Source: DASZHJ01 sp035280245
GTDB lineage: Bacteria > Pseudomonadota > Alphaproteobacteria > ATCC43930 > CGMCC-115725
Assembly: GCA_035280245.1 (NCBI GenBank)
Contig: DATEGF010000300.1
Span: 1 to 11,666, forward strand
Direction of reading: 5' to 3'
DNA: 11,666 bases
Numbering within the stretch: position 1 is the first letter of the stretch; every line of letters begins with the position of its first letter. The position numbers and the translations under genes are program-made. Below, one piece after another: positions 1 to 5,810 of the stretch. Below the pieces are notes generated by a model. It did no database searches, was not told where the DNA came from, and was given only the letters and a program-made list of their open reading frames with translations.

Positions 1-359
1 TCGGGGGTCAACGGTGCCGCGAGGGCTGATGGCGGCTCTTGGGCGTCGACGGCGACGCTCGCACTCGCAAGGTGCTGCTGCCGCCGGATCGACACGGGCC
101 GCTCGAGCTTCGTCATACAAGCGCGCTGGTTGGAGACCCCGTCGATCTCCACCAGGCACTCCTGGCAGACGCCCATGCCGCAGAAGAGGCCGCGCGGCTC
201 GTCACCGTGTGTGAGCCGTAGTGTCCGGATGCCGGCCGCGGTCAACGCGGCGGCGAGGCTTTCGCCGCGGCGGCCCGAAAGCCGCTCACCCTCGAACTCG
301 AACGCGATCGCATCGGAATCGGAGAGCTCGCCACCGCGGCCTCTCAGGCTCTCGCTCAT
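1..359 (-). CDS. (2Fe-2S)-binding small/gamma subunit of a flavin amine dehydrogenase (HcnA / opine oxidase type), truncated by window edge
   Basis: Reading leftward from ATG at 359, 119 codons are open to the window edge with no stop. Four cysteines (residues 60, 65, 68, 81) form C-x4-C-x2-C-x12-C inside the context PRGLFCGMGVCQEC...RAC, the signature of the Fer2_4 plant-type ferredoxin domain. That domain is found in HcnA of hydrogen cyanide synthase, the small subunit of opine oxidases and hydroxyproline dehydrogenases, and the N-terminus of sarcosine oxidase alpha. The N-terminal FEFEGERLSGRRGESL stretch matches the usual FxFDGxxxxxxxGxxL opening. In such enzymes this subunit relays electrons between the flavin subunits. 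About 30 residues follow the domain, so it may be a slightly long small subunit or the N-terminus of a fusion with an alpha subunit outside the window. The in-frame GTG at 380, preceded by GGAAGA, is an alternative start. It probably partners the FAD subunit at 2330-3481 (inference). Confidence 0.85.
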   Translation of the reverse strand, partial: MSESLRGRGGELSDSDAIAFEFEGERLSGRRGESLAAALTAAGIRTLRLTHGDEPRGLFCGMGVCQECLVEIDGVSNQRACMTKLERPVSIRRQQHLASASVAVDAQEPPSALAAPLTP

Positions 360-433
360 GCCGCGCGCACCCACATCCACGACGGTCTTCCGATGCTATC
401 TTGTCGCGGGATCCCAGCGGGAAGGAGCACAGC

Positions 434-1201
434 ATGAGCGAGCTCGACGGCAAGACCATCCTGGTGACCGGCGCCTCGAAGGGCATCGGCGCGGCGATCG
501 CGGTGGCACTCGGGCGCGACGGCGCCCACGTCATCGCGCATTACGGCACTGACGAGGCAGGCGCCCGCGCCGCCACGGCCGCGCTTCCCGTGGATCGGGT
601 CCGGCTCATCTCCGCCAATCTCGGGGAACCCGGAGGCGCGGCGTGGCTCTGGCGCGAGGCGCTGGCGTGGCGCGGCAAGGTCGATGTCCTCGTGAACAAC
701 GCCGCGATGATGGCGTGGGAAGGCGGCATCGACGATTCCGACGAGGTCTGGGATCGCGTCTGGGCGCAGACGCTGCAGGTCAACGTCAAGGCGCCCGCCG
801 ATCTCCTGCGCGGTGCCGTGCGGCATTTCCTTGGCACCGGCGGCGGCGTCATCGTGACGATCTCCAGCTGGAACGCGCAGCGCGGCTCGACCAATCCCGT
901 CACCATCGCCTATGCCGCCTCCAAGGCCGGCATCATGGCGGCCACCAAGACCATCGCCCGAGGCTATGCCAAGAAGAACATCCTGGCCTATGTCGTGGCG
1001 CCCGGCGTGGTGCGCACGCGCATGTCCGAGAGCTTCGCCGCGACTCAGGGCGGCGAGGCGCCGGTGACCGCGAGCCTCGCCATGGGGGAGTGGGTCCCGC
1101 CCGCCGACATCGGCGAGCTCGTGAGCTTCCTCGCGAGCGGCCGCTGCCGGCACCTGACCGGCGCCACGCTCGACGTCAATGGCGCCACCTACGTCCGTTA
1201 G
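434..1201 (+). CDS. SDR-family NAD(P)-dependent oxidoreductase (classical, FabG-like)
   Basis: A 255-residue classical short-chain dehydrogenase/reductase, the normal length for the family. The ATG at 434 follows GAAGGAG (421-427) by 6 nt, which fixes the start. The cofactor motif TGASKGIG spans residues 12-19, NNAA is at 88-91, and the catalytic Asn is at 117. The Ser is at 145 (in ISSWN), with Tyr160 and Lys164 in YAASK. The Ser-Tyr spacing is about two residues longer than in FabG. PG near residue 208 and the C-terminal LTGATLDVNGA are family-typical. It should interconvert an alcohol and a ketone with NAD(P)(H), but nothing in the sequence identifies the substrate. It lies alone on the plus strand, divergent from the Fe-S protein gene (74 bp gap) and convergent with the lyase gene. 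A role in oxidising or reducing a hydroxy or oxo intermediate of the locus is inference from position only. Confidence 0.92.
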   Translation: MSELDGKTILVTGASKGIGAAIAVALGRDGAHVIAHYGTDEAGARAATAALPVDRVRLISANLGEPGGAAWLWREALAWRGKVDVLVNNAAMMAWEGGIDDSDEVWDRVWAQTLQVNVKAPADLLRGAVRHFLGTGGGVIVTISSWNAQRGSTNPVTIAYAASKAGIMAATKTIARGYAKKNILAYVVAPGVVRTRMSESFAATQGGEAPVTASLAMGEWVPPADIGELVSFLASGRCRHLTGATLDVNGATYVR

Positions 1202-1267
1202 AAACCTGGACTCCCCCGCGGGTCCGAGCGACCTGCTCACCGCTCGAGAACTGTGGCGCGACGGCGC

Positions 1268-2236
1268 CTATTCGGCGGCGACCCGGAGGCCTCGGCCGGC
1301 TCCGCGTGCTTCGAGCTTGTCCATGAGGTCGTCGAGCTCCTTCATGATCGGCTTCAGCTTCTTGAGGCGCGTCTCGCCTTCCTTGCCGAGCGACTTGTAG
1401 GTGGTGAGCGGCGCGCGGACGTCGCCCACGGGATATCCCGCCGCGGCCGCCAGCGCCTTCGAATAGCACTGGTGCCCGTAGGTCGGATGACCCTCGTTGA
1501 TGATGACCTGCATCTTGTTGATGAGCCGTTCGATCTTCTTCGCGTCGTCGATCCGACCATCGGTGATGAAGTCGCAGATGCGGTAGGACGCGCGGGGGAT
1601 GTAATTGCCGTAAGGATTGACGTAGCCGACCGCCCCCATGAGATAGGACTCGACGATCCGCTCGCCCGCGAAGACGTTCATCACACCCTTGGTCTCCTCG
1701 ATCACGTCGAAGACGCGGGCGATGTCCTGGCTCGCCTCCTTGATGTAGCGGATCTGCTCGAAGGCCTTCGTGAGGCGCGCGACGAGCTTCGCCGACATGT
1801 CGACATTCGACGTGAAGGGATTGTTGTAGAGCATGATCGGGATCGAGACCTTCTCGCAGATCGCCTTGTAGTAGGCGAAGATCTCGTCGTCGGTCGGCGT
1901 GTAGTAATAGGGCGGAATGATCATCAGGCCGTCGGCGCCCAGCTCCTCGGCCTCGCGGCTGTATCGCACGGCGTTGGGCGTATAGGCGTTCATCGTGCCA
2001 ACCAGGACATGCATGCGGCCCGCGACGTGCTTCACCGTCGCCTCGACGAATTGCCGGCGCTCCTCGTCGCTCACGGTCAAGAACTCGCCGGTGGTGCCGA
2101 GGATGATGATGCCGGGCACGCCCAGCTTGATCTGCCAATCGACGAAGCGCCGCCACGCCGCGAGGTCGATCTTCTTCCCGTCCTCGGTGAAGGGCGTGAT
2201 GGTGACGGTGTAGCTGCCGCGGAATTCCTTGGGCAT
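1268..2236 (-). CDS. Dihydrodipicolinate synthase / N-acetylneuraminate lyase superfamily protein (class I Schiff-base lyase or deaminase)
   Basis: A 322-residue (beta/alpha)8-barrel enzyme, slightly longer than typical DapA (about 290) because of its C-terminus. GTTGEF at residues 47-52 corresponds to the substrate-carboxylate loop (GTTGES in DapA). Tyr137 in YNNPF and Lys166 in YIKEAS are the conserved catalytic tyrosine and the Schiff-base lysine. The start at 2236 is chosen because AGGAG lies 8 nt upstream (2245-2249) and the barrel begins directly after it. The reading frame stays open far upstream, but only as a shadow antisense to the FAD gene. Superfamily members include DapA, NanA, KDG aldolases, trans-o-hydroxybenzylidenepyruvate hydratase-aldolases and Delta1-pyrroline-4-hydroxy-2-carboxylate deaminase. 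Sharing a divergent promoter with an amine/amino-acid dehydrogenase points to a catabolic member of the pyrroline-hydroxycarboxylate deaminase kind rather than lysine biosynthesis. That is inference; the exact substrate is unknown. Confidence 0.9.
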   Translation of the reverse strand: MPKEFRGSYTVTITPFTEDGKKIDLAAWRRFVDWQIKLGVPGIIILGTTGEFLTVSDEERRQFVEATVKHVAGRMHVLVGTMNAYTPNAVRYSREAEELGADGLMIIPPYYYTPTDDEIFAYYKAICEKVSIPIMLYNNPFTSNVDMSAKLVARLTKAFEQIRYIKEASQDIARVFDVIEETKGVMNVFAGERIVESYLMGAVGYVNPYGNYIPRASYRICDFITDGRIDDAKKIERLINKMQVIINEGHPTYGHQCYSKALAAAAGYPVGDVRAPLTTYKSLGKEGETRLKKLKPIMKELDDLMDKLEARGAGRGLRVAAE

Positions 2237-2294
2237 CGGGGCGTCTCCTAGGCTGGTCTGCGCGATCGCGCGGGCAGGGTGACTCAATCCAGGC

Positions 2295-2311
2295 GTATAC
2301 TGAGTGTATAC
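2295..2311. promoter_or_regulatory. Predicted GntR operator 1 in the lyase/FAD dehydrogenase divergent promoter
   Basis: GTATAC-TGAGT-GTATAC: two identical, self-complementary 6-mers separated by 5 nt. It shares 13 of the 14 non-spacer positions of GTATACTnnnTGTrTAC with the site at 6756-6772. It lies between the divergent starts at 2236 and 2330, and both halves contain a -10-like TATACT on the plus strand. FCD-type GntR proteins commonly bind short GT/AC-rich palindromes. Assignment to the regulator at 6802-7590 is inference. Confidence 0.7.
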
Positions 2312-2336
2312 TATGGCTCCAGGGGCTCCATGGCAA
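2308..2336 (-). promoter_or_regulatory. Predicted sigma-70-like promoter for the lyase gene, -10 overlapping operator 1
   Basis: On the minus strand, TTGCCA (2336-2331, five of six consensus positions) and TAGTAT (2313-2308, four of six) are separated by exactly 17 nt. The -10 box and expected transcription start fall inside the palindrome 2295-2311, so a bound regulator would block initiation. On the plus strand, TATACT (2307-2312) could serve as the -10 box of the FAD gene, but no good -35 box is seen for it. Confidence 0.5.
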
Positions 2337-3481
2337 ACCTCAAGACCGACGTGTTGGTGATCGGCGGCGGCCTCGCCGGCAGCGCCACGGCTTACTATCT
2401 GGCGCGCGAACGGGTCGAGGTCACGCTGGTCGAGCGCCTGGACCTCAACACGCTGGCCTCCGGTAGCAACGCGGGCAGCCTGCACCTCCAGATTCCTTTC
2501 CCTGAATTCATCAGCGAGGGCGAGGGCTGGGCGCGCGTCTTCACCGAGGCGACGCCGGTCATGCGGGAGTCCATCCGGCTGTGGCAGGGCCTCAGGGCCG
2601 AGCTCGGCGTCGACCTCGAGGTATCGATCGACGGCGGACTCCTGGTGGCGGAAACCGAGGACCAGATGCGCCAGGTCGCCCGCAAGGCCGCGCTCGAGCG
2701 CGCGGCCGGCCTCGAGATCGAGCTCCTGTCGGCGAGCGAGTTGCGCCGGATCGCGCCCTATCTCTCGGAGCGGATGATCGGCGCCGCCTATTGCGCCGAG
2801 GAGGGCAAGGCGAACCCGCTCAAGGCGACGCCCGCCTTCGCCGCTGCCGCGCAAAGGCATGGCGCGCGCGTCGTGCCGGGCTGCGAGGTCACTGCGCTTA
2901 CTGCCGATGGCAATGGCTATCGGGCGGAGACCAGCACGGGTCCGATCTGGGCCGCGCGCATCGTCAACGCCGGCGGCGCCGATGCCGGCCGGATCTCCGT
3001 CATGCTCGGGATCGATCTGCCGATCCAGGGCTTTCCGATCCAGGTGAGCGTGACCGAGCCCGCGGACCCGCTGGTCCAACACCTCGTCTATTTCGCCGGC
3101 GACAAGCTCACGCTCAAGCAGGCGAAGAACGGATCGTTCCTGATCGGCGGCGGCTGGCCCGCCTTGCAGAGCGCCCACGCTCAGCGGCCGACGGTCAATC
3201 CGGAGTCGCTCCAGAGCAACCTGCGGATCGCGCGCCACGTGGTGCCGCGGCTCGACTCCGTGAGCCTCCTCAGGGTCTGGCCCGCGATCGTCAATGGCAC
3301 CGCGGACTGGAAGCCGATCCTGGGCGAGCTGCCGGGCCGGCCCGGCGTCTTCATGAGCATGTTCCCGTGGATGGGGTTCACGGCGGGGCCGATGTCCGCG
3401 CTGCTCACCGCGGAGCTCGTGCTCGGGCGGAAGCCCAGTCTCGACGTGAGCGCGTTCTCGGCTGCTCGGTATCTCACGTGA
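2330..3481 (+). CDS. FAD-dependent amine/amino-acid oxidoreductase, DAO family (HcnC / opine oxidase beta-like)
   Basis: A 383-residue flavoprotein of the DAO fold. The dinucleotide-binding motif VIGGGLAGSATAYYL (GxGxxG at residues 12-17) is followed by Glu35 at the end of the second beta strand, positioned to bind the adenosine ribose of FAD. ASGSNAGSLH (43-52) is the conserved flavin-contact stretch of HcnC, opine oxidase and D-hydroxyproline dehydrogenase-type subunits. The C-terminal GVFMSMFPWMGFTAGP (339-354) closes the FAD site. The ATG at 2330 is chosen because AGGGG lies 5 nt upstream and the Rossmann strand begins at residue 8. The reaction expected is oxidation of an amine or (D-)amino acid C-N bond to an imine, probably passing electrons to an acceptor chain rather than O2 if it pairs with the Fe-S protein at 1-359. 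It shares an operator region with the lyase gene and ends before a palindromic repeat. The substrate is not identified. Confidence 0.9.
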   Translation: MANLKTDVLVIGGGLAGSATAYYLARERVEVTLVERLDLNTLASGSNAGSLHLQIPFPEFISEGEGWARVFTEATPVMRESIRLWQGLRAELGVDLEVSIDGGLLVAETEDQMRQVARKAALERAAGLEIELLSASELRRIAPYLSERMIGAAYCAEEGKANPLKATPAFAAAAQRHGARVVPGCEVTALTADGNGYRAETSTGPIWAARIVNAGGADAGRISVMLGIDLPIQGFPIQVSVTEPADPLVQHLVYFAGDKLTLKQAKNGSFLIGGGWPALQSAHAQRPTVNPESLQSNLRIARHVVPRLDSVSLLRVWPAIVNGTADWKPILGELPGRPGVFMSMFPWMGFTAGPMSALLTAELVLGRKPSLDVSAFSAARYLT

Positions 3482-3570
3482 CGAAGAAGCCGGTACTTTT
3501 GGGACTCATCTGACGGCATCGAAAGGACGCACTGTCTCGATCCAGGCGGATCAGATGCCACCGTTCTGAT

Positions 3571-3643
3571 CCCTCGCCCCAGCGGGGAGAGGGTTGCGGA
3601 GGCTTAGCGAGCGAAGCGAGCTTAGCCGCAGCTGGGTGAGGGG
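3571..3643. repeat. Palindromic intergenic repeat (REP-like), between convergent operons
   Basis: A roughly 73-bp nested palindrome in a 188-bp gap. The outer arms CCCTCGCCC (3571-3579) and GGGTGAGGG (3634-3642) pair with one mismatch. A second hairpin uses CCCTCGCCCC and GGGGAGAGGG (3571-3593) with a 3-nt loop. Inner arms TGCGG (3595-3599) and CCGCA (3626-3630) enclose GCTTAGC repeated directly (3602-3608, 3620-3626) around an AGCGAAGCGA core. Similar CCTC-CCC/GGG-GAGG elements are dispersed in intergenic regions of many high-GC proteobacteria. It sits between the FAD gene stop (3481) and the ATPase stop (3670), where it could end or stabilise both transcripts. There is no T-run typical of an intrinsic terminator. 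Confidence 0.75.
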
Positions 3644-3669
3644 GATGACTCGATCTGCTCGGGCTTTGC

Positions 3670-4407
3670 TCAGTGCCGCAGGATCTTGCTCACGAACTCG
3701 CGCGCACGCTCGGTGCGCGGCGCGTCGAAGATCTGCTTGGGCGGGCCTTCCTCGATGACCTGCCCCTTGTCCATCATCACGACCTTGGAGGCGACCTCGC
3801 GCACGAAGGCCATCTCGTGGCTGACGATGAGCATGGTCATGCCCTCCGCCGCGAGCGCGCGGACGGTGTCCAGCACCTCGTTGACGAGCTCGGGGTCGAG
3901 CGCCGAGGTCACCTCGTCGAGCAGCAGGATTTCCGGCTTGAGGGCGAGCGCGCGGGCAATCGCGACGCGCTGCTGCTGCCCGCCCGAGAGCTGCTCGGGA
4001 TAGGCGCGGTGTTTGTCGGCGAGGCCGACTTTCTCGAGGAGCCGCGCCGCCTCCTTCTCGACCTCCGCCCGCACGCGGCCCTTGATCTTGACCGGCGCGA
4101 TGGTGACGTTGCGCATCACGTCCATGTTCTGGAACAGGTTGTACTGCTGGAACACGATCGCCATGCGGTCGCGGGCGGCGCGGATACTCGCGGGCTTCCC
4201 GTAGTCGATGGCCTCGCCATCGATCAGCACTGTGCCGCTGACCGGGCGCGTCAGCCCCATGAGCACTCGCAAGACCGTCGACTTTCCCGAGCCTGACGGG
4301 CCGATCAGCGCCATCACCTCGCCCTTCGCAAGCGTGAGGCTGACGTCCTCCAGGACCTTAAGCGGCCCGTAGGCGCTCGCGAGGTTTCTGACTTCGAGAT
4401 GATGCAA
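3670..4407 (-). CDS. Amino-acid ABC transporter ATP-binding protein (GlnQ/HisP type)
   Basis: A 245-residue ABC ATPase of the polar amino-acid class. Walker A GPSGSGKST is at residues 36-44 and the Q-loop FQQYNLF at 86-92. The signature LSGGQQQR is at 140-147, Walker B LLLDE at 161-165, the D-loop ALDPE at 169-173 and the H-switch His197 in VSHEM, so it should be fully active. The start is a TTG at 4407 preceded by GGAG 7 nt upstream. The gene begins 50 bp inside the 3' end of the permease gene, the largest overlap in the operon, and no ATG lies between this and the first conserved strand (LEVRNL). It powers import through the two permeases at 4358-5752 and is the last gene of the operon. The regulatory input is probably the operator at 6756-6772. 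Confidence 0.95.
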   Translation of the reverse strand: MHHLEVRNLASAYGPLKVLEDVSLTLAKGEVMALIGPSGSGKSTVLRVLMGLTRPVSGTVLIDGEAIDYGKPASIRAARDRMAIVFQQYNLFQNMDVMRNVTIAPVKIKGRVRAEVEKEAARLLEKVGLADKHRAYPEQLSGGQQQRVAIARALALKPEILLLDEVTSALDPELVNEVLDTVRALAAEGMTMLIVSHEMAFVREVASKVVMMDKGQVIEEGPPKQIFDAPRTERAREFVSKILRH

Positions 4408-5071
4408 GCCGGATCTCCAGCCAGGCCCCCAAGCGGCTTAAGGGATAGGATATGGCGAAATAGATCAGCGCGATGGTGCCGAACACGAGGATGCCAGAAA
4501 AGCCCTCGTTGTTCAGCTCCTTGCCGCGGAAGGTGAGCTCGAAGACACCGACCTGCGACACCAGCGCCGTATCCTTGATGAACCCCACGGCGAAGGCGAC
4601 AGCGGGCGGCAGGATCACCGGCCAGGATTGCGGGATGATGATGCTGGTGAGCGTGTGCCAGCGCGAGAAGTTCATGACGGTCGCCGCTTCGACCTGCTGT
4701 CGTGCCACCGACTCGAAGCCGCCGCGGATGATCTCCGCGGTGTAGGCGGTCGCATAGATGCAGATCGCGACCACGGCGATGGTGAAGAGCGAGGCGTTCG
4801 AGGCGAAGGCCTGGATGAAGAACAGCACGAGGTAGGTCACCACTAGGAACGGGATCCGCCGGAAGATCTCGACATAGGCGATGCCGAGGAGCCGCAGGGG
4901 CAGGGCCCAGAGGCCGGGTGTCTGGCGCAGCAGTACGATCAAGAAGGCGAGCAGGAAGCCCGACACGCAGCCGATGATGGTGAGCGCCAGCGTGGTGCTG
5001 GCGGCATCGAGCAGCAGGCTCACGTGCCCCGGCGCAAAGAAGCGCGGAATCTGCTGGATGATGCGCTCCAT
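4358..5071 (-). CDS. Amino-acid ABC transporter permease (HisM/GlnP type), second subunit
   Basis: A 237-residue inner-membrane permease with the PAAT-family layout. The N-terminal membrane segment around residues 24-48 includes the STTL motif (ASTTLALTIIG). The YVEIFRRIPFLV stretch at 66-77 corresponds to the usual YVExxRGTPLLVQ, and several further hydrophobic helices follow. The cytoplasmic EAA loop begins at EAA 128-130. The usual glycine six residues after its glutamate is asparagine (Asn134) here, a mild deviation. It starts 3 bp after the stop of the companion permease, indicating translational coupling, and its 3' end overlaps the ATPase gene by 50 bp. The C-terminus is basic (RSQKPRERLRAA). 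It forms the heterodimeric channel with the product of 5075-5752. Confidence 0.93.
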   Translation of the reverse strand: MERIIQQIPRFFAPGHVSLLLDAASTTLALTIIGCVSGFLLAFLIVLLRQTPGLWALPLRLLGIAYVEIFRRIPFLVVTYLVLFFIQAFASNASLFTIAVVAICIYATAYTAEIIRGGFESVARQQVEAATVMNFSRWHTLTSIIIPQSWPVILPPAVAFAVGFIKDTALVSQVGVFELTFRGKELNNEGFSGILVFGTIALIYFAISYPLSRLGAWLEIRLASSRSQKPRERLRAA

Positions 5072-5074
5072 GGC

Positions 5075-5752
5075 TCAGAACACCTTGGCCTTGACCCGGA
5101 ACGCCCAGCGGCCGAACAGCGCCAGGGAGAGGCTCGCGACGAAGGTGACGACGACGTAGATGCCCGCCACCACCACGAACATCTCGATCCAACGGTAGTT
5201 CTCGGTCGAGATGTTGATGGCCGTACCCGTGAGCTCGTCGATCCCGATCACCGCGCCGATGGAGGTCCCCATGACCAGGATCACGATGAAGAAGTTGGCG
5301 AGCGCCGGATAGATCGTCTTGGCGATGTGCGGCACGATCACGAAGCGGATCTGCTGCAGCAATGACATGCCGAGGGTCTCGGCCGCCTCCATCTCGGTCT
5401 TGTGCACCGAGAGAAAGCCGGCGCGCATGATCTCGGTCATATACCCGCCGGCATTGAGCGTGAGCCCGATCAGAACGCAGGTAAAATTCTCCCAACGGAT
5501 GCCGAACTCCGGCAGGCCGAAGTAGAGGAAGTAGATCTGGATCAGCGCGGGCGTGTTGGTGAAGAAGATGACATAGGCGTTGGCGACGCCGCGCAGGACC
5601 GGGCCGCCGAACGTCTTGAGAGAGGCCCCGAGAAGGCCGATCAGCGAGGCGCCCCAGAACGTGAGCAGCCCGAGCTCGAAGGTGACGATCGCGCCCTTCA
5701 GCAGCTCAGGCAGTTGCGCGAATGCGACGCCGAACTGGAACGTGTAGTTCAT
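5075..5752 (-). CDS. Amino-acid ABC transporter permease (HisQ/GlnP type), first subunit
   Basis: A 225-residue membrane protein with the transport-permease fold: hydrophobic segments at about residues 20-43, 57-80, 90-110, 140-165 and 187-212. FFTNTPALIQIYFLYFGLP (63-81) replaces the usual FRGTPLLVQLFFxYFGLP. The EAA loop is canonical here, with EAA at 122-124 and Gly at 128, and so contacts the ATPase. The ATG at 5752 is the first possible start after an in-frame TGA at 5762-5764; no clear Shine-Dalgarno sequence precedes it. A 58-bp gap containing a strong hairpin separates it from the binding-protein gene, and only 3 bp separates it from the next permease. It pairs with the product of 4358-5071 as the heterodimeric channel for amino-acid-like solutes. 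Confidence 0.93.
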   Translation of the reverse strand: MNYTFQFGVAFAQLPELLKGAIVTFELGLLTFWGASLIGLLGASLKTFGGPVLRGVANAYVIFFTNTPALIQIYFLYFGLPEFGIRWENFTCVLIGLTLNAGGYMTEIMRAGFLSVHKTEMEAAETLGMSLLQQIRFVIVPHIAKTIYPALANFFIVILVMGTSIGAVIGIDELTGTAINISTENYRWIEMFVVVAGIYVVVTFVASLSLALFGRWAFRVKAKVF

Positions 5753-5767
5753 CGCACGCGCTCAGCG

Positions 5768-5795
5768 GGCGCTGGCTCTTGGGGGAGCCGGCGCC
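5768..5795 (-). other. Intercistronic hairpin after the binding-protein gene
   Basis: Arms GGCGCTGGCTC (5768-5778) and GAGCCGGCGCC (5785-5795) form an 11-bp GC-rich stem with one non-Watson-Crick position and a 6-nt loop (5779-5784). It begins 15 nt after the binding-protein stop and has no U-tract. This fits a 3' stabiliser or partial attenuator that lets the periplasmic protein be made in excess over the membrane subunits, as known for several ABC operons with hairpins after the binding-protein gene. Confidence 0.6.
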
Positions 5796-5810
5796 TGTCG
5801 AGAGAGCAAA

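Noticed and set aside
360..433. Possible third regulator site or promoter between the Fe-S and SDR genes
   Set aside because: No GTATAC-type half-site is present; TATCTT at 397-402 could be a -10 box but no matching -35 box is seen.
356..1240. Minus-strand open frame antisense to the SDR gene
   Set aside because: Composition is that of a GC3 shadow; the SDR on the plus strand has all catalytic motifs and a strong ribosome site.
1202..1267. Possible bidirectional terminator between the SDR and lyase genes
   Set aside because: Only short or bulged stems (for example GGACTCC...GGTCC near 1208-1225) and no T-run on either side; not strong enough to annotate.
2237..3238. Upstream extension of the lyase reading frame (about 330 further codons), which would make a fusion protein
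   Set aside because: It lies antisense to the well-supported FAD gene, crosses the operator region and has no family motifs. The ATG at 2236 has a good ribosome site and begins the barrel.
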